Positions 25,005-38,860 of a stretch of 64,000 bases of DNA are shown here, piece after piece (the first letter of the stretch is position 1; each line of letters starts with the position of its first letter). Origin of the DNA: Apiosordaria backusii. Its lineage: Eukaryota; Ascomycota; Sordariomycetes; Sordariales; Lasiosphaeriaceae. A program made the translations under genes and the position numbers. The notes under the pieces were generated by a model. It did no database searches and had not been told where the DNA came from. It saw only the letters and a program-made list of their open reading frames with translations. Where the stretch lies: NCBI GenBank assembly GCA_030549205.1, contig JAUKTV010000010.1:682001-746000 (forward strand), written 5' to 3'.

Positions 25005-26281
25005 CTATTATAAGTAATATAAATAGGTTAACCATAACTTTATATTAACCTGCATTTTAAATTAAAGGTATTTAGTTTTATAACCCTTTTTATATAACTA
25101 TAAGTCAATTTTTAAAAAGCTATACACTATACTAACTTAATTACTTATAAAGTCTATAGCCAACTACTGAGCTCATCAAATTAGCCTAGAATTAATAAGC
25201 TTATAGTTAAGTAAGTATATTATTGCTATACTAAATTATAGGCCTATAGGCCTTATAAGTTAGAAACTATAGAAGGCTTAGTAAGTAGTTTATAAGGCTT
25301 AATAAACTTCGAGGTTAACTAAACTGCACTCTAGCCTATCTATCTACTAAAATATACAAAGCACCGTACGTCAGTCAGTAAGTATATAGTAGAGGTTAAG
25401 TATAAACCCTACTATAGAGATTATTACAGTAGATTTATAAAAGGCTAGCACTATAATACAATTATTTACCCACTATATTTCTATCCTACAGCACTTACAA
25501 GGTACTATATTCCAATACCTCAGCATTAAACTATAGGTATTACGTATAAGACTTCCGCTGCACTATGAGCTAGTGTGTAAGCACTAATTACAAGGCCCTT
25601 AGGCCTGTAATTAGCTATACTTATTCTAATAAAAATATATTAAAAATATTTAATTAATAATAAAAGATTAAAAGTATAATAAAAGTAAAATATAGGATAA
25701 GTATCTTCTATAATATTACTATAAAGAGTATAGGAAATATTAATATATTTAATTGATAAAAGTAGTAAAATTAAAAAATTAAAGTTAATAAAGGTAGTTA
25801 TATTAATAAAAATTATAATAATAATAAAAAACAAATATATTTATTATAATAATATAAGAAAAGGTAAAAGAAAAAAGAAATACAATTAAAATATTAAAGA
25901 TATTTAGTATTTATAGTAAAATACCTTTAAAGTTTATTAAAAAGGAAACTATAAGACTATAAAATTAAGTTTAAAAATAAAGTAAAGTTTAAGTTTTTTT
26001 AAGTTTAATATATTAATAATAAATAAAATAAAAGGTTATAGAGGTATTTAAACGAAAACTTTAAAAAAAATACATTAAAGTATCTATATTATCGATTAAA
26101 TATTATATTTTCTTTATAGTAAAAAAAGATAAAAGTTTATAATTATATATAAATTATTAATAATTAAATTAAAAAATAGTAAAGAATGGTCATTTACTAC
26201 TATTAAATTTATAATTATAAAGTTAATTATTAAAAGTATAATAGTTTATTAAATTTAATATACTAATTAAGTATATATATA

Positions 26282-26772
26282 ACTCCGTGGCGCAGTGGTA
26301 TGCATCTGAGGGCCTTTTAAATTGCTGCATACAATTGAGAGGTTGTGAGTTCGAGTCTTACGCAGGGTAAAAGAGCTGAATTTTCATTGGCCAATGGCTG
26401 AGGTAAAAAGTAGGGCAGGGCTTACTTTTACTATAACCTATAGACTAATGAGACAGCCTTGCTACTTAAGGGTATTTACTAAGCATAGGTACAATTACAA
26501 GGCTATAGTTATACCGAAACTGGTTAAGGGGACATTTATTGAAGCCTTATAGGGCTAGAGACGTTAGGATAACTTAGAAGCCAAGTATAAGTAAGGATAA
26601 AGAGGTTTTAATCCAATTAAACCTAGATAGGTTAGATAAAAATATATAGGTTTCCTCTTAAAATAGGTAGTGGCCTCACGGCTTATATATAGCAACCTCT
26701 TTAGCTAAGCATAGATAGGCTGATTCCCAATCCACTATAACGTTTAACGACGTTCAATATCATTTTAAAAAA
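26282..26772 (+). mobile_element. tRNA-headed SINE, copy S2 (well preserved)
   Basis: The roughly 491-bp element is flanked by AAGTATATATATA (26269-26281 and 26773-26785). The head contains A box TGGCGCAGTGG (26288-26298) and B box GGTTGTGAGTTCGAGTC (26341-26357). These are the internal promoter sites RNA polymerase III uses in tRNA-derived SINEs. The body is shared with S1, and its 3' end includes GTTCAATATCATTTT. It is much less RIP-damaged than S1 and the gypsy DNA around it. Confidence 0.87.
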
Positions 26773-28643
26773 AAGTATATATATATATAAATTAAAAAAA
26801 AAGATAAATAAAAGATAGCTTTTTATATGCCTTATAGATATTTTAAATATTTTGTTATCCTGTTTAAACTTATAAATATACTTATGATTTTTTAAGCCTT
26901 TATTAATTATATAATTTGCTAATATTTTAATAAAATAGTAATTTATTACTTTATTAATATTCTTATTTACTTATATACATTAAAAAAATATAAATAGTGT
27001 ACTAAAGAAATATTAAATATATTATACAAAGTAAAACTATCAGTTAATAAAAATAAAAATAAATTCTATATATAAAAAACAATCTATTTAAAATATCTAA
27101 CTTTATTAAAAGAAGTATAAATAGAGTTAAGAAAAATCGCGGTAATTAAAAACTAGTTAAAATTAAAAGTAAAAATCATAGAATAATTGAAAATAAAGGT
27201 TTAAAAGTTTTTAAAATTTATAAATTTCTATTAAATATTTATATAGACTTACAGTATTATAATAAAGTCGTTAAATAATTTAATTAAAAAAAACGCTAAA
27301 TTTAAATAAAGGAAAGAATAAAAGTAAATTTTTTAAACTATTAAAAATATTATTATAGTAAATTTAATACTTAAATTTCTTAATTTAAAGTAACCTTTTA
27401 AAGTTAAAATAAATACTTCTGACTATACTATCAGAAAGTAATTAAAATAATGAAATAAAAATAGAAAGTTATATTTAGTAGTATTTTTTTTAAAAAAATT
27501 AAAAGACCTATATAAAAACTACCTTATTTATAATAAAAAACTACTTACTATTATTAAGGTTTTTAAAAAATAAAGACTATACTTTAATAGAATTAATTAT
27601 AAAGTTTAAATTTATATAGATTATAAAAGTTTAAAGTATTTTCTTATTATTAAAGTTTTTAATATTAAGTAAAATAAATAATTAAAGTTTCTATTTAAGT
27701 TTAATTTTTAAATTTATTATAAAAAGAAGTTTGAAAACGTAAAAATAAATGCTTTAAATAAAAAGATAGATTATTATATAAAAAAAGTAAGAGAAAGATT
27801 ACTACTATTATTATAGAAAATAATAAAAGATATATTAAAGTACCTACTTTAATAATAAATAAAGTATTATATAATATATTAAAAAGAATTAATAACTTAT
27901 AAATATTAAAGTAAAGTCGATAATAATAATTAAAAATAATAAACTAAATTAAAGTCTTTAAAGATTTAAAAAGATAATAATTACTAACTTTAATATAATA
28001 ATAAAGCTTACGTTAATTTAAAATAATAAAAAACATTAATTTAAAAAATCTATAAATTAAAATTTAATAAATATATAAAAATAGTTAAAATGATAAAAAA
28101 AATTAAATAATATTTTAATTAATTAAATTTAAAAAAAAATATAAAAGAAATATTATAAAAATATAATTTCCATAAAAAAATGAAGATTAAAAGATATAAA
28201 CAGTATAGATTTTGAAAATTATTATTAATAGTAAAATAATTATAAAATTCAGTATTAATAAATTTTATTATTAAACTTTTAATTTTTAAAAATACAATTA
28301 TAGGTATTAAATATAATAGTATTTTAATCGTAATTAATAGATTTATTAAATAAGTATACTTCCTACTTTATAGGAAAACCTAAACGGTAAAATAATTAAT
28401 TAATATAGTATTTTAAAATATTATAGTAATATATATATAATTAAGAGAATTTATTATAGATTGTAATATTAAGTTTATATCGAAGTTTTAAAAGATTTTA
28501 ATAAAGTAAATAAAAGTAAAAAGTAAAACGTTATTAATATATTATTTATAAATAAACAGTTAAATAAAAAGGTTTAATTAGATTATTAAATATTACCTTT
28601 AAAATTATATTTAATTTTAAATAAAATAATTAAATTAAACTTT

Positions 28644-28947
28644 GCTGGTGCCTGGCCCTAGCGCAGGCCAGCGAGGGAGTCATCGGCGCGGTTATAAGCA
28701 ATTCGGTAGTAAAGGAGGCACTTGGAAGGTTTAGCTATAATATCATTACGCAAGTTTATTATTAAACTTAACGGTAAAAGGTTTAACCATATAACAAATA
28801 TATAATAAGCATATAATAGTTACGTAACTATAATAGTAACCTTAGGTAATTTAAGTAGTATACCAGATTAATTATAAAGAAAACTAACGCTGGATATGGC
28901 GTTGTAAAAGAAATTCTTTTTAGAAGCTCCACTTCTTAAAGAGATAT
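28644..28947 (+). mobile_element. Family X element, 5'-truncated (copy X6)
   Basis: About 304 bp of the 3' part of family X lie between 15-bp repeats ATTAAATTAAACTTT (28629-28643 and 28948-28962). Truncation at one end with a full duplication on both sides is the mark of non-LTR-type insertion. Its first 70 bp keep unusually high GC, so they show the less damaged family sequence. Confidence 0.8.
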
Positions 28948-29016
28948 ATTAAATTAAACTTTTATTAATAATATAATTTACTTATAATATAGTATTTATA
29001 AAAATAATAAAAGTTA

Positions 29017-32000
29017 TGTCTTTCTAAAAAATAAAGCTTTTAAAAAAAAAATTCTTTTACAATACTATATCTAGCGTTAGTTCTCTTTATAGTTAATCTA
29101 ATATACTACTTAAACTACTTAAAGCCACCGTTATAATTACATAATTATCACATACTTATTACATACTTATTATATATTAAGATAGGTATCTTACAGGCCT
29201 ATAGGTATAGACCTATGCAGGGAACGGTATAGAATATTAAAAGCAAAGAGAGCTTTATCTACAATATACAATAGTAATTGGGCACTAAAGGAAGGTAGAT
29301 TATAAAGGCGATACCCTATAATATATAAAAGGTAAATACTATAATATAAACTTATAAAATACTATAAAATATAATAAACCAATATATTAAATTAACTTAT
29401 TAACTAAGAAAATATTACAGTAAACAATTATAAAGGATAAAACCTATTATAAGTCTTTAACTTATATCGCTTTCCAAACCTCTCTCCATTTTAAAGCCTA
29501 AATACCTATTAAATTTACTAACTATAAGGCCTAAATACCTATTAAATCCGCTAACTATAGACTTAATTAATTAATTAAATCTAACTATTAAATATACTAA
29601 TTAAAAGCTATTATAAAATATAGGACGTTAATAATTTACCGTTATAATATATTAATTACCTAAAACTTTAAGCTACTTTAAAGATTTAAAAACTACTATA
29701 ATTACTATAATAAAGTATTAATAAGTACTATAATTCTAAGCCATTAATTATTATTAACCCTATAAATTATAGGTTAAAATATACTATAAAGTCTATAATT
29801 AAATACTATATTTTAATACCCTTTCTATAACCGTAATATATAGTATTAATTAAAAAGGCTTAAAAAGGTTTAATAGTAAAATAAAGGTATTAAATAATAC
29901 TATAAATAAGGCTTTAATAAAACCGTTAATAAGTATTTTCTCTATAGAAAAGTAAGTTATAATAATAACCTTAATAAATATAACCTCTTTAACCTTTTAA
30001 CATTAAATTAAAGTATATTTAATTCGGTAATTATACTTATTACTATAAATAGTAATAATAAAGCCTTTATTATTATATAATAGAAAGATAGAGCTTATAA
30101 TAGGCTTAGAAATTTTTTAAAAAAAACCTTTAAACTATATAACTTCTTTAAAGCCTTTAATAAACTTAATATATTTAATCTTTAAAGTACTAAAGGATAT
30201 AGTAAACACTTTTTTAAATTTTTAATTAATAGGTCCTTTAATTAAAGTAAATAATTAACCGTAAATAGATTTAGCACTTTCCTTATACTTAATCTAATCA
30301 CTATTAATAAAACTAATAGGCTTTAAATTACTATTAAAATTATAACTAATAATATTATAAACGTTAAAATATAAATAGAAAAGTAATAATTTTAAATAAA
30401 TATTAGTAGACTATATTAAATACTATAAAAACTATTAAACGTTAAAGGCTATATTAGGTTTAATTTAAATTATAGTATATATTAAAGTACCAATTAGTTA
30501 TTAATATAAGTATTAATTAAAAAGGCTTATAAAGATTTTAAACCTATTACCTTTATCTATAATTCTAAAGCTTAATAAAAAAGGAGTTAACTTAATATTA
30601 ACTTTAAAGTATTTAACTACTTCTATAATATAGGCCTTTTAGTAAATTTAAAAGTACCGTTAAGGCCTATTACGTTTAATTTAAATATTAAAAAAATAAC
30701 AAATAAAATTTAAATCTTTAATATCGTAATATTTCTTTATAATATTCTTTAAAGTTTAAAATTATAAAGGCTTAAGGCTTATAATTAAATAGTTATTAAC
30801 GTAATTAATAATAAAGATTTTATAATTTAAGTAAAAATAGGTAATTATATTAAAAATAAAAGGCTTAAAACTTAAAGCTTAGGTTATTATAAAGACTTTT
30901 TATTATTAAAAATAAAAAGCCTACTTTAAATTATATAAAGATTTCTTTAATAAGATAATTTAATCTTTAATAAAGTCCTATTTAGTTACTTTTAATAGTA
31001 TTATAGCGCTAATATTATTATAAATAAACTTAAATAGTCCCTATAAAATTTCAATATAGATATTAAAATCGGTCTTTAAGTTTAAAAAAGCTTTTATAAA
31101 GTTTACTTACTTTAAATCTTAATTAAATATAATTATAAAAGTTAATATAATTCTTTAAATTAAAGGCTTTATAATAAAAGTATAGGTCTATTTAAAATCA
31201 ATTTTAAAGGCCTATTAAAAATTCTAAATAATTAATCGGGCTTTAAACTTTACTATAATTCCCTATAAATTCTTTTTATCTTTAAAGACTTAGTAATTTA
31301 TAATAAGCTTCTTTTTAATTTAAAATCGGTAAATAAAATAAAAGGTCTTAATAATAAGAAGTTAATATAATTTAATAACAATAGCTTATAACTATTATTC
31401 TTTTTTAAAGTATTTTAAAGTTTACTTAAAGGTATTAAACTTTAAGGCCTTTATAAAATAGTACTTTTTATAATAAAAAATTAAATAAAAAATAAGCTTA
31501 CCGTAATTTATATTATTTATAAATATAAATTCTTTATATTACTTTTATAAGGTTTAAAGTAAAGGGATTTTAATAATAATAAAAGGTATTATAAATATTA
31601 AAATTATAGATTTAAATAGTAATTAAATAAATAATATAGAGGATAATTTAAATATTAAAAAATTAGTAATTAATAAAATAAGGAGGCTATAAATAAAAGG
31701 CTTAAAGACTTAAATAATAATATCTTTCTTTAACTTATTAAAGTAATTAAAGACTTTTAAAAGACCTATAAGGTTTAAAAAACCTATAATTTAAACTAAT
31801 AAGTCCTTATAAAACTTAATAAAGCTAATTTTAATAACTTTATTTAAACTTAAATAAATTAAGTAAGTTTAATAACTTAAAATAGTTATAAGTTTTTCTT
31901 TAATTCCTTAAGAAGTAAGTTTAAAACCTATAGTTTAATCTTTAATAAAAATATATATTATAACTTTAATATTTATAGCCTTATAGTTTAAAAGGTTTAA

Positions 32001-35000
32001 TTAATATAATATTTAAAAAGGTAATAGTTTATTATAAAAAGTTTAATAAAATATAAAATCTTTAAAGTTTTAAACTATATAATTAATAATTTCTACTATA
32101 AAAATAATTATATACTTTTAAAAAGTAATAAAAAGGCCTAAAGTTAAAATAATAGCTTTAAAATAATTTAAAATAACCCTAATAAAAAGCTTAATTAAGC
32201 TATTTTAATTAAAAATTTTAAAGCTTAATATATTAAAGCCGATACCTTTTTTAATAAAGTAAGTATTTAAAAAAAAGACTTCTTTTTTCTTATTATAGTA
32301 AAAATAAATAGGATATTATTAAAAGGTATTATTTAGGCCTTTAAATAGTAAATAAAGTACTATAACGGTATTATCTTTAATAATTAATAGTTTAAAAAAT
32401 CGAAAATAAGTCTTTTAATTTATTATAATTAAATTATAAGGCTTTTTTAATAGTAAAATAGGTTTAATAATAATAATGTCTTTTTTTAAATAATTTAAAG
32501 TAAAAGAAAGGTTTTAAATAAAATTCTTAAAAGGCCTTTAAAGGATTTTTATAGTATTATAGCTTTTATAAATTAAATCCTTAAATTTAATTTTCTATAA
32601 ATTAAATATATCTTTAATAATAAAAGAGGTTTTTTTTAAAAGGTTAAAACCTATATACTTAAGTTATATATATTAAAGGATAGTTAATTAAATTAAAGTT
32701 AATAAAGGTTTATTAAGATCCTTAAAAAACCTATCCCTTTTTAAAAAGTTAAAAGCTTTAAAAAAAACCCTCTTTAAAATTTTAAAGGCTTTAAAGGCTT
32801 TAAAGAAAATAAAGTAATTATTAAAGTATTATTAATAGGATACTTTAAGTTAAAGTTAGCTTTTAAAATTAAAGTAAAATCCTAATCTTTTAAAATTTAA
32901 AAAGGTAATAAAATTATAATTACTATTAGTAAGTTTTTAATTATATAAAGTTCTTTTAATATTATATAAACAGTCTTTATTAATAATATTTAGTAAAAAA
33001 GTAAAAATAAAAAAGGTTTTAATAAAGTTAATAATTAAATAATAGGCCTTATTATTATAGGTTTTAATAAAGAATTAAACTTTTATAATGCTTTTATTAA
33101 TAATTCTTATAAAGCTATCTTTTATAATTAAAGGCTTAACCTTTACTTTAATAAAGTTAATAAAAAGGTTTTTATTATTATAAATATAAACTATAAATTT
33201 AATATTAAAAAGCTAGGCTTCTTTTAAAGTTAAGTTAATATAGTTAATTAAATTAATAGGTATAAAAGATAGGACCTTAAAAGGTAAAGATATTATAAAT
33301 TTAATAAAACTATAATATTTATAAAGTATAGTTAACTTTAAAGGTTTAATATTATAAAAGCCTATATTAAAGTTAAAACTTACTATAAAAGAAATTTCTT
33401 TAAGATTTTTAAAGTCTTTAATATTCTCTTTCTTTTTATCCTCCTTTTTCTTTTTCTTCTTTTTAATAAACTTAAGCTTTATAAAGTTCCTTATAAAAGT
33501 ATTTAAAGCCTTTAAGGCTTTAGAATTTTTAATAAAGGTAATATAAAAATAAAGTATAAAAAAGGCTTAAGTAATTATAATATTAAAAATATAAATCTTA
33601 ATTAAAAGCTTTCTTTATAAGAATTCTAATATAAAGTAGTAAGAATAGTTAAAATTATACTTATTTTAATAAATTAAAGCTTTAAAGTATTTATACTATA
33701 GTAAAAAACTACCTTTTAATAAATTTAAATAGTAATTAATTTAATCGATAAGTTAAATTATAATATTTAAGTTTTAAAGCTTTATAATAAAAGTATTAAA
33801 TTTAATATTATATTTAATTACTTTTAATAAACTATCGAATTTAATAATATAATAAACCCTATAGAGTTTATTTTAAAGGACAGCTTAAATAAGGATATAC
33901 TAAGTTTATAATTATTAAAAAAAGGTCGTTAAGGAGTCTTTAGCTTTAATAGTAAGTAATAGGCCTACTTATAGGATATTTTAAATAGTAAAAAAAAAAA
34001 GGCTTTTAAATTATTATTTAGTAAATCAGTAATTAATTTAAACTTATTTATAAATTTAAAAAAGTTTAAAACCCTTATTTAAATAATAAAAGCCTAATAT
34101 TAAAAGCGTTAATTTTTAAAACTTAAAAGCTTTTATTCTTTAATAAAGTAAAAGACCTATTTATTAAAATCCTTTATTAAAAATATAATAGTCTTTTAAA
34201 TAATTTAATTTTAAAAAGGTACTATAATAAGTATAGTAATAAAGGCTAATAGACCTATATAAATTAAAGTAATTAAAGATAAAGGTAATATAAATAAATT
34301 TATAAAAGGTTTAAAAGAAGATTTAAAAGAGCTTAAAATAGTATATTTTAATAAAGGGCAAATATTAAAATTATCAATATAGATATTAATTCGGTTAATT
34401 TTAATATTTAAAGTTTTAATTTAATTAATAAAATCTATTATAATAGCCTTAATCCTACTATTAATAATAATTATAAAGTTATTTTATAATTATTAAAAGT
34501 ACTAAATAAAGTTAAAGTTTTTAAAAAGGTTAAAAGTTAATAAAAAACTAAAGGTCTTTAAAGCTTTAGGGTTTATAAATAGGTTATATATATCTTTATC
34601 CTTTATAATAAAGAAATTAAAAGTTTAAAAAGAAAGTAAAAGTATTATTAGAAGTATTAAAATACTATTTTTCAAATCTTTAATATTTAAAAAGGAAGTA
34701 AAAGTACTATTAAAAATATTAAAACGCTATTTCTTAAGTCTTTAAGAATCTATAATAAATAGAATTTATAAAATAAGTATTATTATAAAGGCTATAAAAT
34801 AAAGAAATTTATTTAAATAGTATAAGTTTAGATTTATAATCTATTAAAATAAATATCTTATAGGCCTATAAATATAGACCTATATAAAAAATAGTACAAA
34901 ATATTAAAAGTAAAAAAAGCTTTATCTATAATATATAATAGTAATTAAGTATTAAAAGAAGGTAAATTATAAAGGTAATATTCTATAATATATAAAAGGT

Positions 35001-36281
35001 AAATATTATAATATAGGCTTATAAAGTATTATAAAATATAGTAAATTAATATATTAAATTAACTTACTAATTAAAAAAATATTATAATAAATAGTTATAA
35101 AGGATAAAACCTATTATAAGTCTTTAGTTTTATATTACTTTTTAAACCTCTCTTTATTTTAAAGTCCGAATACCTATTAAGTCTATTAACTATAAAGCCT
35201 AAATGCCTATTAAGTCTGCTAATTATAGATTTAATCAGCCGATTAAATTTAACAATTGAATGTATTAACCAAAAGCTATTATAAGGTATAAGGTACTAAC
35301 GTTTTACCGTTATAGTGCGCTAACCGCCTAAGGCTTCAGGCTATTTCAAGGGTCTGAAGACCATTGCAATTACCGTAATAGAATATTAGTAAGCGCTATA
35401 ATTCCAAGCCATTAGTTATTATTAGTCCTATAAGTTACAGGCCAAAATACACTGTAAAGTCCACAACTAAGTGCTGTATTTCAACATTATATAACTAAAC
35501 CTTTTACTATTAAATTTAATAATAAACTTATATAATAATATTATAGCTAAACCTTCTAAATACTTCCTTTATTACTAAATTACTTATAACTATGCTAATA
35601 ACTTCCTTATTAACTTACATTAAAGTTAGGTACTAACATTTATATAAAGTTAAAAAGGATCTTATCTATTACTTTTTTTTCTTTCTTATATTACTTATTA
35701 TATTCCTTTCCTATATTACTTACTATATTAAGACTTAATCGATTATAGTATTAAATATAAGTCTGTCTTATACGATTTAACGATTAAAAAATAGTACTAA
35801 TATAATGGTAGTATATAATTATACTAAAAACTTATAAGTATAAAATCCCGAAGCTAAATACTAATAAATACCTTAAATTAGCCAATGTAATAATAACTAT
35901 ACCAAAGAAAGATAGTAAAAAGTAAAAGAATATAAGTATTACTTATACTTAAACATATACTATATATATTATTATTATTTTATTTTTTAACTAATATACT
36001 AAACTTTATTAATTTAAATAAGATTTAATTAATTTTAATATAAATTAATAAATTAAAAAAGATAATATAGAAATTTAAAATAAAGCTTTTAAATAAAAGA
36101 ATAAGGTAAAAGGATAGTTAACGAAGTTAATATTGATTACAGATATAATAGTAAAGGTTAAGACGTTTTAATAGGTAGTTAGTTTAATAATATACTAAAT
36201 AACTTAAAGATACTATTTACTATTATATTAATTATAAGTATTTATGTATTACGTTTTATATATATACCACTGAACCTTAAG
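29017..36281 (-). mobile_element. Family X element (copy X7), split by copia D
   Basis: The two halves lie at 29017-29174 and 35487-36281. They are bounded by perfect 13-bp repeats ATAATAAAAGTTA (29004-29016 and 36282-36294), 7.2 kb apart. Removing copia D and one 5-bp duplication restores a continuous copy like X5. X7 itself sits in the gypsy relic. Confidence 0.8.
29175..35486 (-). mobile_element. Ty1/copia retrotransposon D, 6.3 kb, RIP-decayed
   Basis: It is inserted in X7 with a 5-bp target duplication TTATA (29170-29174 and 35487-35491). On the minus strand the 5' LTR starts TGTTGAAATACAG at 35486 and runs to about 34671. The 3' LTR occupies about 29833-29175 and appears shortened. A minus-strand YVDD-like reverse-transcriptase patch with copia context is readable at about 30790-30840. 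All frames are closed by TAA/TAG. Confidence 0.75.
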
Positions 36282-36300
36282 ATAATAAAAGTTATATTAT

Positions 36301-36741
36301 TGTCACAAGTTAAACCAGCGGCAGGTCGTACAGTATGTGGGACGCGGGGACGTCCCGAGCCAATCATTAGGAGCTAGGAAGCAACCAGTGAGAGCGGACT
36401 AGAAGTGCTAGGGTGCCAAGACACACGAGCATGTTGCAGGATGCAAGATGCTCGGGGTGATCGAGGACATAGCACGACGAGCACATCGCAGGATGCAAAG
36501 TGCTAGGGGTGATCGAGGGCATAGCACGACGAGCACTCGGGTGACAAGAAGACTATATATACGGAGGAACTAGATAGCTTGTAGATAGTTCCGCAGTATG
36601 CAATCACAGCTTGTATTCACGGTATCTTGTGTTTACATTGAGACATCTTGTTGTGCACTGTTTAGCTGCACCGAACCAATTGTCAGAAGTTGCCTTCAAC
36701 CGAGTATCCCTTTCAGAGGTTCTGCACAGGGGTTCGTCACA
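36301..36741 (+). mobile_element. Solo LTR, little RIP damage, 441 bp
   Basis: The LTR starts TGTCACAAGTTAAACC and ends GGGTTCGTCACA. It is flanked by a perfect 5-bp duplication ATTAT (36296-36300 and 36742-36746). It is nearly identical to the copy at 9553-10045 apart from one fewer 52-bp unit. It sits inside heavily decayed gypsy DNA but has normal GC, so it is a late arrival. A TATA-like ACTATATATAC lies at about 36551-36561. Confidence 0.9.
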
Positions 36742-37224
36742 ATTATCTTTTATAAATTATAATTTTAAAGTAGATTTATAATAAAGACTAAAGGTAAAAG
36801 TACTTAAAGTTATAATAAAAGTAAAAAAGTTATATATATTATATATTAAATTTAAGGAAGAATTTAAATTTATTTAAAAGTGTATATACAAATATTATAA
36901 TATTTAATAATTTAAAAGACCTTATTTAAAAAAAGGAAATAAAGTATTTTTATTAATATAGAATTTATATATAAAATGATAAAATAAAAAGTTAAATTAT
37001 AAAAAGGTAAAACTCTTTATAATTAAAGAAAGAATATTAAAAACGGCATTTAAATTTAAACTATTAAATACTATAGAATTATAATTAAATACTTTTTATA
37101 TTATACTTTTCAAATCGATATTATAGACTATCAATTTAAATATTTAAATAAAAGTTAAAAATAAGGAAGAAGAATATAATATAAAAGGAATATTAAATTT
37201 ATATATTAATAATAAATAATTAAT

Positions 37225-38169
37225 CTTAAGGTTCGGTGGTATATATACAAGACGTAATATATAGATACTTACGATTAACACAATAGTAAATAGTATCTTT
37301 AAGTTATTTAATATATTATTAAACTAATTACTTATTAAAATATCTTAGCTTTTATTATTATACTTGCAATCGATATTAACTTTACTAACTATCCTTCTAC
37401 TTTATCCTTCTATTTAAAGGCTTTATTCTAAGTCTTTGTATTACCTTCTTTAATCCTTTAGTTTATATTAAAATCGATTAAATCCTATTTAAATTAATAA
37501 AGTCTAATATATTAATCGGAAAATAAAGTAATAATAGTATATATAGTATATATTTAAATGTAAATGATATTTATATTTTATTACTTTTTACTATCTTTTT
37601 TTAATATAATTATTATTACGTTAATTAATTTAAAGTACTTATAGTAATTTAGCCTCGGAATCTTATATTTATAGGCTTTTAGTATAATTATATATTACTA
37701 TTATATTAATACTATCTTTTAATTATTAAGTCATATAAGATAGACTTATATTTAATACTGTAATTAATTAAGTCTTAATATAGTAAGTAATGTAAGAAAG
37801 GAATGTAATAAGTAATATAAGAGAAGAAAAAGAATAAATAGGATCCTTTTTAACCTTATATAAACGTTAATATTTGGCTTTAACGTAAGCCGGCGAAAGA
37901 ATTATCGACGTAGTTATAAACAATTCGGTAATAAAGGAAGTATTTAAAAGGTTTGATTATAATATTATTACGTAAGTTTATTATTAAACTTAATAATAGA
38001 AGGTTTAACTATATAATAAATACATGATAAGTACGTAATAGTTATATAACTATAACGGTGGCCTTAGACAGTTTAAATGGTATATTAGATTAACTGTAAA
38101 AAGAACTAATGCCGGGTATAGCGTTGTAAAAGAAATTTTTTTTTTGGAAGCTCCACTTCTTAAAGACAT
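37225..38169 (+). mobile_element. Family X element, full length (copy X8)
   Basis: The 945-bp plus-strand copy is flanked by ATAAATAATTAAT (37212-37224) and ATAAATAATTAAA (38170-38182). It starts CTTAAGGTTCGGTGG and ends CTTCTTAAAGACAT. It lies within the gypsy relic and has no open frame. Confidence 0.82.
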
Positions 38170-38860
38170 ATAAATAATTAAAATATTTAATTAACTAATT
38201 AAATTATTTAATTATAAATAACTTTTAAAAATTAACTATAAACTTTAATTACTTTAAAAAATTAAAGAAATTCTATCGAAAAAACCTTAAATAATTGTAA
38301 ATAGAAAATATTAAAATAAACTAGTATTTAAATTAAAAGAAGAATTAAGAATTAAAAGAAAAGTAAAAAAAAAAAAAATCCTTAATAAAAGGAACACTTT
38401 TATTAATAAAATCCTAATTTAACTAATCTAATAATATAGAAGTTTAATTAAAAGAAAAGTCCAGTTAAAAATAAAGGACGGTCTTATTAATAGCTTCCTT
38501 ATATTTAACTTTCTCTAATTTCTCTATACTATTAAGACTTTAAAATACCGCATACGCTATTTTATTAAACTACATTTTCTTTTATTTTTAAAAATATACC
38601 GCCTTAATTATAATAGTAAATAGTTTAAAATCTACTTTTTTACTATTAATATTAAAATAATTATAGTAAATAACGATTTTATAGAAACTAAAGGTAAATA
38701 AACTATTAACTTTATAAAAAGGTTAATTTAAAAAAATATAAGAAGAGTAGTAAAAGGAGTTAAAGGAAAAAAGGAAAAGACTTATTAATGGCCGATTAAG
38801 AAAAAGAGGAAGATAAAAACGATTAAGCCGCTGGAACGTTAGCCTAAAGGAGAGGCATTA

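Larger units (their letters stand above)
21782..25630 (+). mobile_element. Copia element C, 3' fragment, RIP-decayed
   Basis: It repeats the 3' third of element A: the reverse-transcriptase segment (matching 16900-17400), the RNase H region and a 3' LTR from about 23784 to 25630. It is interrupted by a SINE (22287-22772) and by family X copy X5 (25 to 24005-25004 within the LTR). The 5' end is missing at X4. Confidence 0.7.

Noticed and set aside
25640..25834. Minus-strand frame rich in Ile, Phe and Tyr
   Set aside because: It is an artefact of AT-rich composition in decayed transposon DNA.
26282..26360. Functional tRNA gene
   Set aside because: The A and B boxes belong to a SINE head. It has no folded acceptor stem and is followed by a 400-bp body shared with a second copy and target duplications.
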